Shown here piece by piece: positions 16,915 to 25,488 of a stretch of DNA of 64,000 nucleotides. The stretch is from UBA940 sp045613745 (GTDB taxonomy: Bacteria > Bacteroidota > Bacteroidia > Bacteroidales > Rikenellaceae), in contig JAZLBP010000013.1 in assembly GCA_045613745.1 (NCBI GenBank), positions 1-64,000 on the forward strand, read 5' to 3'. The position numbers were made by a program, and so were the translations under genes. The notes below the pieces were generated by a model, which was not told the DNA's origin, searched no databases, and saw only the letters and a list, made by a program, of their open reading frames with translations. The stretch's first letter is position 1. Each line of letters begins with the position of its first letter.

Positions 16915-16955
16915 GCGCCGAATTTATATATATAAATAGTAAAACCATACGATAT

Positions 16956-17801
16956 ATGTCCTTAAACCGTCCCGACATCTTCAAGCGACGCAACGCTTTC
17001 CCCACCATAGCCGACGTGGTTATGCTGGTGGTGATGTTCTTTGTCGGCTCGTTCACACTCGGTCTTGTGATTAAATCGGCGTGGACCAGTCTGTCGGCGG
17101 GACTCGACGACGCAACCTACACACGAATGGTGCGTTACGGGTCGAGTATGTTCGGAGCGCTGATTGCTATGCTCTTCTACCGCTACGCCCGAGGTGTGCG
17201 TGGAGGCGTTCTGCGCTACCAACTCAAATGGTTCAACGGATGGCTGATTCTGGTGGGACTTATCGGCATTGCAGCCATAGGCATTGTCGAGGAGCCGCTG
17301 TGGCCGCTGTTTCCCGAGTGGAATATGGAGCAAGCCATAGGCGTCGGAACCTGGGCCATCATCAACTCGGTTGTGTTGGCTCCCATATTGGAGGAGATTA
17401 TCTTCCGCGGTGTGATACTCGAAACGGTGCGCAGCCGCTGGGGTAAGATGTGGGGCGTGGTAGTGTCGTCGCTGCTGTTTGGCGCGGTACACGGTATTCC
17501 CCAACAAACCATCAACGCCTGTCTGGTGGGAGCACTCCTGGGCGGAGTCTATATCGCCACCGACTCGCTGCTGGCCGTAATCATCCTGCACGCCATCAAT
17601 AATGCCATCTCCTACATCCTGATGACAACCCTGCAAACAGAGGTGATAACCCTGCGCAGTTTGATTGATTCGGACGTAGCTTATTGGAGCACCTATGCCG
17701 TAAGTTGTGTGGTTGCGCTCTTCTGCACAAGCATAATCGTCACCGCAGCTCGCGAGCGTAAACGACCGCGCAATAAACCCACAACCACAATCGTTGAGTA
17801 A
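16956..17801 (+). CDS. CPBP-family intramembrane metalloprotease
   Basis: A 281-residue polytopic membrane protein with all three motifs of the CPBP (CAAX-protease/Rce1-like) family: EEIIFRG, FGAVH and HAINN, which carry the metal-binding and catalytic Glu and His residues. About eight hydrophobic segments are visible. Such proteins cut or modify substrates inside the membrane; the substrate here is unknown. The C-terminal tail is short and basic. The ATG at 16956 agrees with the promoter box at 16907. The next gene starts 25 bases after its end. Confidence 0.88.
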   Translation: MSLNRPDIFKRRNAFPTIADVVMLVVMFFVGSFTLGLVIKSAWTSLSAGLDDATYTRMVRYGSSMFGALIAMLFYRYARGVRGGVLRYQLKWFNGWLILVGLIGIAAIGIVEEPLWPLFPEWNMEQAIGVGTWAIINSVVLAPILEEIIFRGVILETVRSRWGKMWGVVVSSLLFGAVHGIPQQTINACLVGALLGGVYIATDSLLAVIILHAINNAISYILMTTLQTEVITLRSLIDSDVAYWSTYAVSCVVALFCTSIIVTAARERKRPRNKPTTTIVE

Positions 17802-17826
17802 CAACCCTACTATTGAACACACACAA

Positions 17827-18705
17827 ATGAGAACTAACATAATTCGCACCTGCCTTGTTGTGGCAACAGCCACACTGCTCACCACCGGTTGTAAACGCCT
17901 TGGCAATCCCTTTGAGATTGACACGGTGATTGCCCGAGTTGGCAAAACCGTACTCTATGAGCGCGACCTTGCGGGTATCGTTCCCGAAGGCATTTCGAGT
18001 GACGACAGCCTCAAGCTGGTGGAATCGCACGTCGAAAACTGGGTACGCAAGGAGCTCAAACGCCACGAGGCTAACCGCGTGTGCGAGGCTAATGCCGAGG
18101 ACATCGAGCAACTTGTCAACGAGTATCGCAACACCCTGCTCACTCGCCGACTCGAACAATACTATGTGGACAGCAACGCGGGCGACTCGCTGTTTGGCGA
18201 GAAGGACCTGCTGCGCTACTACGACGAGCACAAGGGCGACTTCAAGCTCAAAGGCGACATCGTTAAAGGACGCATCGTGGCAATGCCCAAGACCTTCCGC
18301 CAGAAAAGCAAAATCAAAGAACTCATCAAAGCCAAAAGCGAGGACAAACTCAACGACCTTGCGGCTCTGTGCGAGAAGAACAACCTGGAGTACACATCAC
18401 TCACCGAGTGGACCGACTACTCGTCATTCTTGTCACTGCTACCCACCAAGCGTAACGAGTCGTATCGCCAATTCCTGCGCGAGGATGTGGTCGAGAGTAT
18501 GACCGACGGCCCCGTAACCTACTACTTTGTCATCACCGAGTTGAAGACTGCGGGTAGTGTTTCGCCCTACGAGACTGTCAAGGATGTCATCCGCTGGGCT
18601 GTGGACAAGCAACGCCGCGCCGAGATTGTACGTCAATGCGACGACAGCCTCTACCAACGCGCACTCCGCGAAGAATTTGTAGAAATCAACATCAATAAAG
18701 AGTAA
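17827..18705 (+). CDS. Lipoprotein related to periplasmic peptidyl-prolyl isomerases
   Basis: A 292-residue protein with a lipoprotein signal ending in LLTTGC (acylated Cys) and an N-terminal SurA/PpiC-like segment (VIARVGKTVLYERDLAGIVP). Helices and a KGRIVAMPK-type parvulin-like strand follow, but conserved parvulin active-site motifs are weak, so catalysis is uncertain. It lies directly upstream of surA (8 bases), and the set probably assists folding of outer-membrane proteins. The ATG at 17827 starts the signal peptide; an upstream in-frame start (17794) would add 11 polar residues before it. Confidence 0.75.
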   Translation: MRTNIIRTCLVVATATLLTTGCKRLGNPFEIDTVIARVGKTVLYERDLAGIVPEGISSDDSLKLVESHVENWVRKELKRHEANRVCEANAEDIEQLVNEYRNTLLTRRLEQYYVDSNAGDSLFGEKDLLRYYDEHKGDFKLKGDIVKGRIVAMPKTFRQKSKIKELIKAKSEDKLNDLAALCEKNNLEYTSLTEWTDYSSFLSLLPTKRNESYRQFLREDVVESMTDGPVTYYFVITELKTAGSVSPYETVKDVIRWAVDKQRRAEIVRQCDDSLYQRALREEFVEININKE

Positions 18706-18713
18706 CAACATAT

Positions 18714-20129
18714 ATGAACAAATCGAGATACATCAGCGCCTTTCTGACCCTGTTTGCCGTGTGCGGAATCAGCACTTCGGCCGTAGCGCAATCATTCACT
18801 GCCGACAAGGTTGTTGCCGTTGTGGGCAACTCGGCCATCCTCTATTCGGATGTGGTTAAGCAGGCCGACGAAATCATCCTCGAACGCCGCGAGATGAACT
18901 ACACCCCCGACCGCAGTGCCGAGAACGAAGCACTCGAAGCCCTGTTGCTCCAAAAGTTGCTCTTCAACCAAGCACAAATCGACTCGGTGGACATCAGCTA
19001 TGCACAAGGTCAAATCCGCACGTATGCCGAGGAGATGGTGAACGAGCTTATTACGCAAGCAGGCTCGCTCCAAAAATTCGAGGCACAGGAGGGTCGCCCC
19101 GCATTCGAAATCAAGGACGAGATTATCAACCGCCTCGAAGAGTATCAATATGCCCAAGATATGATGGCAACCGTCACACGCGACATCAAGGTTACTCCGG
19201 GCGAGGTTGAGCGCCACTTCCGCCGCCTCACCAAAGATGAGCTGCCCATCATCCCCGAGCAGTATGTCTATGCTCAAATCACACGCTTCCCCAAATCGTC
19301 GGAGAGCGCCAAACAACGTACCAAGGAGCGTCTGTTGGAGATTCGCGAGCGCATCCTCAACGGCGCACGTTTCGACATGATGGCCCGTATGTACTCGGTT
19401 GACCCCGGTTCGGCACTCAAAGGTGGCGAGCTGCCCCCGATGGCCAAAAACCAATTCGACCCCGCTTTCGGCGAGGCTTTGGCCAAATTGCGTCCCGGAC
19501 AGATTTCGGGTATCGTGGAATCGACCTATGGTCTGCACATCATCCAACTGATTCGTATGGAGAGCGAAAACTATGTAGCCCGCCACATTCTGCTCAAACC
19601 CATCTTCTCGGACGATGAGTTACAGGAGACCCTGACCACCCTCGACAGCATTGCCGACATTATCCGTCGTGGTGAGATGACCTTTGCCGAGGCCGCTTTG
19701 CGCTTTTCGGACGATGCAGGCTCGCGTCTGAACGGAGGTCTTGTGACCAACATCGACGCTATGAAGATGAACCAGATTGCCAACCCCGAGGCAGCAACCA
19801 CCAAGTTCTACAAGGATCAAGTGGCACCCGCCGACTACAAGGAGCTGGCCAAACTGAAAATTGGCGAAATCAGCCCCGCCATCCTGTCATACAACGCCAA
19901 GGGCGACCAAATGGGCAAAATCCTCTCGCCCGTCGAGATTATCCCCTCGCACCGTGCCGATATGAGCACCGACTACCTGACATTAGAGCAGATGGCTTTG
20001 GAGGAGAAGAAAATGAACTACTTCGACGAGTGGCTGGACAAGAAGATTCAGTCGATGTACATCCGCATCGATTCTTCGTTCGACACCTCGCAGTTTGAGC
20101 GTCAGGCGTGGGCTCGCAAACAAAAATAA
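18714..20129 (+). CDS. surA: SurA-type periplasmic chaperone/peptidyl-prolyl isomerase
   Basis: A 471-residue secreted protein. A signal peptide ends near SAVAQ. A SurA N-terminal domain follows (ADKVVAVVGNSAILYSDVV), and then two parvulin domains. The first includes GARFDMMARMYSVDPGSALKGGELP and LRPGQISGIVESTYGLHIIQL. The second includes ARHILLK and FAEAALRFSDDAGSRLNGG. Length and order match SurA. It should escort outer-membrane proteins through the periplasm. The upstream gene encodes a related lipoprotein and the downstream gene an OstA-like lipopolysaccharide-transport protein, which together form an outer-membrane assembly cluster. Confidence 0.9.
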   Translation: MNKSRYISAFLTLFAVCGISTSAVAQSFTADKVVAVVGNSAILYSDVVKQADEIILERREMNYTPDRSAENEALEALLLQKLLFNQAQIDSVDISYAQGQIRTYAEEMVNELITQAGSLQKFEAQEGRPAFEIKDEIINRLEEYQYAQDMMATVTRDIKVTPGEVERHFRRLTKDELPIIPEQYVYAQITRFPKSSESAKQRTKERLLEIRERILNGARFDMMARMYSVDPGSALKGGELPPMAKNQFDPAFGEALAKLRPGQISGIVESTYGLHIIQLIRMESENYVARHILLKPIFSDDELQETLTTLDSIADIIRRGEMTFAEAALRFSDDAGSRLNGGLVTNIDAMKMNQIANPEAATTKFYKDQVAPADYKELAKLKIGEISPAILSYNAKGDQMGKILSPVEIIPSHRADMSTDYLTLEQMALEEKKMNYFDEWLDKKIQSMYIRIDSSFDTSQFERQAWARKQK

Positions 20130-20182
20130 CCCCACTCCCCACGTAGCATTAAACCCCAACTTGCCAATCAAGCAAACTTACG

Positions 20183-23100
20183 ATGAAAAAATTGCTCACC
20201 ATATTTGGACTGCTGGCTGTGTTGCTGTGCGGATATGCCCTGGCACAAAAGCCGACTACGCAAGCAGACGCAGGCCAAAAGAAACTTGTCGACATCAAGG
20301 GCGACATTATGTACCCCATCAAGGTTGCCGACTCGTCGGCTCTGTGTATTGTGGGTAACGTGGCCTTCTACCACAACGGTACGGTCATCACCTGCGACAG
20401 CGCAGTCCGCTACTCAGACAACTATATGGAGTGCCACAAGAACGTGTTGCTGAACAAGGACAGCACCTATGCCTATGGCGACCGCGCCGACTACAACGGA
20501 CTCAAAAACGAGGCGCAAATCTACTCGTCGCTTATCAAGGTGCGCAACGGCAACGCCCTGCTCTACACCAACAACTTCAAGTTCAACACCAAGGACAACG
20601 TAGGTCAATATTGGGGTATGGGCGTGGTGTTCGACGGCGACAACACCATCGAGTCGTATCGCGGCTACTTCTACACCGAGCTAAACCTTATGGTGTGCGT
20701 CGAGAAGGTGCAACTCAAAAACTCGGACTATCAAATGAAGGCCGACTCGCTGACCTACAACACCGAAACCGACGAGGCACGCTTCTACACCCGTAGCTAC
20801 ATTTGGAACACAAAGGAAGAAATCCTGACCGCCAACCAAGGCGTCTATAACAACCAGACAAAGGTCTATTCGTTTATCGACAAGGCCTACATTATGACCG
20901 ACACCCGCGAGTTGTGGGCCGACACTCTCGACTATTATGGCGAGAGCGAGAACGTGGATATGTTCGGTAACATCCAGATTTTGGACGAGGAGCACTCCAC
21001 AATGGGATTCGGTGACTTGGGTCGCTACTGGAACGAGCGCGGACAGACTCTGCTCACCCGCCGTCCGTCGATCTTCACCTTCGACAAGCAGATGGGTGAC
21101 ACCACCTTTATGTGCGCCGACACGATGTTCTTGTATGTGTACTATCCGTCGGATTTCCGCGACTCTACCGCCACAGCTCCCGCACCTGCGTTGCCTCCCG
21201 TTGACCTACAAGCCCACCTGCGCTGGATCGACTCGTTGGAGGAGGCTCGCCGCCAATTCCTTGCAGACTCGCTGATTGTGATTGTCAAGGAGTACAAAGC
21301 CCGTATGGACAGTATGCGACTTGCGGCCGACAGCATCGAGTTGTGGGCTAACCCCGAAGAACTTGCCAAGGTGCAGGCTCAAAAGGCCAAAAAGGACTCT
21401 ATCCACGCGGCCGAGCGAGCACTGCTTGATAGCATCAACAACCTTAGCGACAAGGCTAAACGCCAATACGCAATCCAATACGTCAAGGCACAAAAGGCAG
21501 CCGAGAAGGCCGCACAAAAGGAGCGCCTTGCAGCCGAGAAAGCCGCCTACAAAGCAAAATTGGAGGCCGACCGCATCAAACTCAAACGTTTGGATTCGCT
21601 CGACAAGGTGAAACGTGCCCGCGAGGACTCTATCTACAAGGCCAAGGAGCGCATCGCCGACTCCATCTACAAGGCCGAAGAGGCAGCCCGCAAAGCTGCC
21701 GACAAGGCTCGCCGCTTGGAGAACAAGGCACTTGCCGCCGCCAAGAAGAATATGGACGCAATGCGTGAAGTACTGGCCGATTCGACCGCAGTAAGCGCCG
21801 ACTCGACCATTATGGCCACAGATTCGGTAACAGTAGATTCGATGGCTGTGGATTCGTTAGTTATGGATTCGATTGTAGTCGACTCGGCAAAGGTTGCTCC
21901 CGTTAACCCCGAGCGCATTGTCGAAGCCACAACCAAGATTATGGAAACTCCTCCCACCGCGCCCGACTCGTCGGCTCTCGCACCGCAAGAGGAACCCCAA
22001 CCCCAAATGCCCGGCGACGAAACTATCGAAGGTCCCGCTTCCGACAGCACAGCGCAACCCATCGACAGCACACAGATTGAGGCTCCCAAGCCGCAACATA
22101 TCACTCCCCCCGAGGCGCTCTACATCCGCCGACTGATCGACAGTCTGCGTACCAAAGCGGACTCGGTAAGCGAGGTTGAGACTTATGCTCGCAAAACTCT
22201 GCCGCCTGTGGTAATCCCCATCGACAGCGCCGAGCTGATTCGCCAAGACTCAATCCACCGAGCAGACTCCGTTCATAGGGTCGATTCGCTCCGTGTGTTC
22301 AACCCCAAAGCCTACAAGACCATTCTGAAACGTCAGAAGGAGCGTCTTAAAGCGCGCCAAAAAGCCGAGCGCGACTCAATTCGCAACGAGAAGGCACGCA
22401 TCCGCGAGGAGCGCTACATTGCCAAACTCCAAAAGAGAGGCATTTGGACCGAGCCCGATTCGGTTGTGGTTGATTCGCTGGATTCGCTCGTAGTAGCACC
22501 CGCCGACAGTGTTGTGGTTGCTATCGACACCGCTCAGACTGCACCCAAAGTCGATACCATCGAACGTGTAATCCGCGGTTTCCACAACGTGCGCCTCTAC
22601 AAGAGCAACGTGCAGGCTGTGGCCGACTCAATGGCAGCATTCTCCAAGGACTCGACCATCGTGATGTACGACTCGCCCGTTATGTGGAACGGCCTCAACC
22701 AAATCACCTCGACCAAGACCACCTTCTACACCAATGGCGAGGCCATCGACCGAGGTTACTTCGAGGGTGACCCCATTATGGCGTCGCAGGTTGACGAGGG
22801 CCACTTCAATCAGGTTGCAGGCAAGACTATGACCGCCTTCTTCCGCAACAACAACGTCTATCGTAACGACGTCAACAGCAACGCACAGGCGCTCTACTGG
22901 ATGCAGGAGGAGGGTTCGCCCGACATCGTCGCCTTTACTACGCTGATTGCGGCCGACATTACCTTCCTGCTGGCCGACCAGATGATAACACACATCAACG
23001 GCTACATCAACAGCGAGTGGACTATCTATCCGCCCGAGATGATTCCTGCCGAGGTTACTACCGTATTGGAGTGGTTTAAGTGGCAACCCGATCGCAAACC

Positions 23101-23314
23101 TTCGCGCAACGATGTTTTCGACCGCGTGATGCGTCCCTCGGAGCGCAAGCACTACGAGTCACTAGAAAAACCCCGTTTCCCCATCTCGCGCCGCATCAAC
23201 AGCAAACGCGAACACTTGCAGAAGTACTACAACTGGGTTGACCGCAACGACGTGCTGACCGACCAAAACCTCGAATGGGTAAATGCCGTCAAACGCGAAT
23301 ACGGCCACGAATAG
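20183..23314 (+). CDS. OstA-like protein (LptA/LptD N-domain) with a large charged insert
   Basis: A 1043-residue secreted protein. After a signal peptide (LLAVLLCGYALA), residues 30-320 form an OstA-like beta-jellyroll region with repeated VxFYxNGxxxxCDSAxxY-type strands, as in LptA and the N-domain of LptD. The strands carry lipopolysaccharide across the periplasm in better-known members. From about residue 350 to 780 there is a long helical, Ala/Lys/Glu-rich region, then repeated DS-containing segments (VDSMAVDSLVMDS). The OstA-like fold resumes at about 800 (VRLYKSNVQAVADSMA). The usual family length is roughly half of this, so the middle block looks like an insertion that splits or extends the fold. 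Confidence 0.8.
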   Translation: MKKLLTIFGLLAVLLCGYALAQKPTTQADAGQKKLVDIKGDIMYPIKVADSSALCIVGNVAFYHNGTVITCDSAVRYSDNYMECHKNVLLNKDSTYAYGDRADYNGLKNEAQIYSSLIKVRNGNALLYTNNFKFNTKDNVGQYWGMGVVFDGDNTIESYRGYFYTELNLMVCVEKVQLKNSDYQMKADSLTYNTETDEARFYTRSYIWNTKEEILTANQGVYNNQTKVYSFIDKAYIMTDTRELWADTLDYYGESENVDMFGNIQILDEEHSTMGFGDLGRYWNERGQTLLTRRPSIFTFDKQMGDTTFMCADTMFLYVYYPSDFRDSTATAPAPALPPVDLQAHLRWIDSLEEARRQFLADSLIVIVKEYKARMDSMRLAADSIELWANPEELAKVQAQKAKKDSIHAAERALLDSINNLSDKAKRQYAIQYVKAQKAAEKAAQKERLAAEKAAYKAKLEADRIKLKRLDSLDKVKRAREDSIYKAKERIADSIYKAEEAARKAADKARRLENKALAAAKKNMDAMREVLADSTAVSADSTIMATDSVTVDSMAVDSLVMDSIVVDSAKVAPVNPERIVEATTKIMETPPTAPDSSALAPQEEPQPQMPGDETIEGPASDSTAQPIDSTQIEAPKPQHITPPEALYIRRLIDSLRTKADSVSEVETYARKTLPPVVIPIDSAELIRQDSIHRADSVHRVDSLRVFNPKAYKTILKRQKERLKARQKAERDSIRNEKARIREERYIAKLQKRGIWTEPDSVVVDSLDSLVVAPADSVVVAIDTAQTAPKVDTIERVIRGFHNVRLYKSNVQAVADSMAAFSKDSTIVMYDSPVMWNGLNQITSTKTTFYTNGEAIDRGYFEGDPIMASQVDEGHFNQVAGKTMTAFFRNNNVYRNDVNSNAQALYWMQEEGSPDIVAFTTLIAADITFLLADQMITHINGYINSEWTIYPPEMIPAEVTTVLEWFKWQPDRKPSRNDVFDRVMRPSERKHYESLEKPRFPISRRINSKREHLQKYYNWVDRNDVLTDQNLEWVNAVKREYGHE

Positions 23315-23352
23315 CATTAACAATAGGCATCAAAACTTAAAATACGTAGAAT

Positions 23353-23994
23353 ATGAAACGAGTTCTATGCGCACTTACAATATTTTGGGCAGCAACAATG
23401 GTTTGCACATCTTGCGAGCCATTTGAAGTGGACATTCCCGACGACGACACCGAGCAAACTCCCGGACAGGGCGATGACGGAGAAACCGACCAACCCGACG
23501 AGGGCGAGGGTAATGAGCCTGGCGACCAACCTAATGACCAACCTGACAACAATCAGGGCGAAGGTAACGACCAGCCTAACACTGGCGAAGGTGACAATGA
23601 TGGTAGCGAAGATGATGACATTGGCGGTAGCGGTGGCGAAAGTGAGGGAGACAAAACCGATGACAATGAAGGCGACGGCAATACTAACGACAATACAAAT
23701 GGTGATAATAACGGCGATGACAATACCAGCGACGACAACACCAATGACAATGACAGCGGCGAGAACAATGGCGACAGCGGAAACGACGACAGTGGCAATC
23801 AACCCGGCAATGAAGAGCCCAAGCCTGATGATGATCCCAACAAGGATGATGACACGCCCGAGGAGCAAAATCCTCAACTGCCCGAATATGGCGAATGGGA
23901 TGATTGGGTGCCTGTGGGAAATAAGGTCAGCCAACCTACCATCGTAAAAGCACGCAGAGGTGTTCGCACCACATCAACAGCAAGCAACAAGTAA
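23353..23994 (+). CDS. Small acidic low-complexity lipoprotein
   Basis: A 213-residue protein with a lipoprotein signal ending in VCTSC. About 140 residues follow that are almost only Asp, Glu, Asn, Gly, Gln and Pro, without a fold I can recognise. The C-terminus (LPEYGEWDDWVPVGNKVSQPT...) is more ordinary and basic at the end. The pattern suggests a long flexible, highly negative spacer that holds the C-terminal part away from the membrane. It could instead bind calcium. It starts 38 bases after the OstA-like gene and is followed by a strong terminator. Confidence 0.75.
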   Translation: MKRVLCALTIFWAATMVCTSCEPFEVDIPDDDTEQTPGQGDDGETDQPDEGEGNEPGDQPNDQPDNNQGEGNDQPNTGEGDNDGSEDDDIGGSGGESEGDKTDDNEGDGNTNDNTNGDNNGDDNTSDDNTNDNDSGENNGDSGNDDSGNQPGNEEPKPDDDPNKDDDTPEEQNPQLPEYGEWDDWVPVGNKVSQPTIVKARRGVRTTSTASNK

Positions 23995-24023
23995 CAAACA
24001 TACTATATAATATATAAAGACGA

Positions 24024-24054
24024 CACGGCAGAGTTTTCTGCCGTGTTTCTTTTT
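24024..24054 (+). terminator. Rho-independent terminator
   Basis: CACGGCAG (24024-24031) pairs perfectly with CTGCCGTG (24038-24045), and a T-rich tail follows. It ends the CPBP-to-lipoprotein transcript. Confidence 0.9.
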
Positions 24055-24075
24055 GCGCACTACACACAAAAAAAA

Positions 24076-24103
24076 CTGTGGTTGGACTTTTGTCCAACCA
24101 CAG
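24076..24103 (-). terminator. Rho-independent terminator of the RND operon
   Basis: CTGTGGTTGGAC (24076-24087) pairs perfectly with GTCCAACCACAG (24092-24103) across a TTTT loop. The A run at 24068-24075 becomes a T tail on the - strand. Confidence 0.9.
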
Positions 24104-24124
24104 CAATATTTACATATCAGCCTA

Positions 24125-25486
24125 CTACTTTACGCCGCCACCAAGTGCGTGATACAAGTGAACAATACCTTGAATCTCGGCATACTTGTCCGAAATCTCG
24201 GTCAGCTCGGCTTGCAGAAGGTTTTGCTGGGCGGTGAGCACCTCGAGGTAGTTGGTCAGACCGTGTTTCATCAGCAAGCGGGTGTTCCACACCGCGGCAC
24301 GCAGGTGCACAATCTGTTTCTTGTCAATTTCCAAGCGCTCCTTGGCGGTCTGCCACTGAATAAGCGCATTATTCACCTCGGTACCTGCGTCAAGCAGACT
24401 TTGACGGAACTGCAACAGAGCTTGCTCCTGACGTGCTTGTGCGGTTTTGAGGCGAGCCTTGTTTTGGCCTTTGGTAAACACTGGTTGCACCAGTCCTCCA
24501 ACGGCGCTCAACAACCAGCCTCCGGGGTTGGTGATAGCAACTCCCGACGAAGTCCAGCCCGCAGTACCGCCAAGAGTAACCTTGGGATAGAACTCTGCGC
24601 GTGCGGCATTGGTGTTATAGAAGGCTTGTGCGAGGTTCATCTCGGCCTGGCGAACATCGGGACGGCGCGATAGCAACTGCGCAGGGATACCCACATACAG
24701 CACCTCGGGGAATGTCTGTTCGGCCAGTTCGCCACGGCGAATCTGCTGGGGAGTGATACCGAGCAGTGCGCACAGCGAGTTTTGTTGTTGGGCAATCTGA
24801 CGCATCATAGTCAGCACCGAGCCCTCGACACTCAGACGGTTAGCCTTGGCCTGCAACACCGCCGACTCATTGGTTTTACCCGCGCGTTTGAGCGCTTCAA
24901 GGGTACGGATGTTCTCCTCCCAATAGTCGAGTGTGCGGCGGCTGATGGCCAGCTGCTCGTCGAGCATCAGCAGTGTATAGTAGGAGTCGGCAATGGTCGC
25001 CACAAGTTGAGTCTGCACCGCTTGGCGGTAGGCCTCGCTTGCAACGAGCGCCGCTTGGGCTCCGCGTTTGGCATTGGTCAGGCGGCCGAAGATATCAATC
25101 TCCCACCCTGTCGAGAAACCGGCCGAGTAGCCTGTCGAAGTATTTTGGAAATTGGTGTTCGACACCGAACCGTCAACTTCGAAGTTTACCGACGGAATAT
25201 AAGCCAGTTTCGAGGTTTGCAATACTGCCTCGGCCTCGGCAACTTTGAGTCGTGCCACATTCAAATCGAGGTTGTTGCGTAGACCCGTATTGATAAGCAC
25301 TTGCAGTCGTTCGTCGGTGAACAAATCCTCCCAATCCAACGACGCAATAGAGGTCGAATCACCCGGATTTGTGGGGGTGTACAGACGGTTGACCACATCG
25401 TCCACCATCGGGCGTTGGTATTTGGTGTAGAGTCCGCAGCCACCCAACGCAAAGGCCACGACACACAGCAATACTATTTTTCTCAT
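24125..25486 (-). CDS. RND efflux outer-membrane channel (OprM/TolC family lipoprotein)
   Basis: A 453-residue protein with a lipoprotein signal ending in LGGC, then the two outer-membrane-efflux repeats of the NodT/OprM family. Examples are LINTGLRNNLDLNVARLKVAEAEA, WEIDIFGRLTNAKRGA, LSRRPDVRQAEMNLAQAFYNTNAARAEFYP and TNYLEVLTAQQNLL. It should form a trimeric channel across the outer membrane that docks on the pump. It is the third gene of an operon, 2 bases after the pump gene. Confidence 0.93.
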   Translation of the reverse strand: MRKIVLLCVVAFALGGCGLYTKYQRPMVDDVVNRLYTPTNPGDSTSIASLDWEDLFTDERLQVLINTGLRNNLDLNVARLKVAEAEAVLQTSKLAYIPSVNFEVDGSVSNTNFQNTSTGYSAGFSTGWEIDIFGRLTNAKRGAQAALVASEAYRQAVQTQLVATIADSYYTLLMLDEQLAISRRTLDYWEENIRTLEALKRAGKTNESAVLQAKANRLSVEGSVLTMMRQIAQQQNSLCALLGITPQQIRRGELAEQTFPEVLYVGIPAQLLSRRPDVRQAEMNLAQAFYNTNAARAEFYPKVTLGGTAGWTSSGVAITNPGGWLLSAVGGLVQPVFTKGQNKARLKTAQARQEQALLQFRQSLLDAGTEVNNALIQWQTAKERLEIDKKQIVHLRAAVWNTRLLMKHGLTNYLEVLTAQQNLLQAELTEISDKYAEIQGIVHLYHALGGGVK

Positions 25487-25488
25487 AA

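Noticed and set aside
24053..24673. 206-residue open frame on the + strand
   Set aside because: It is antisense to the outer-membrane channel gene of the RND operon and starts within the terminator.
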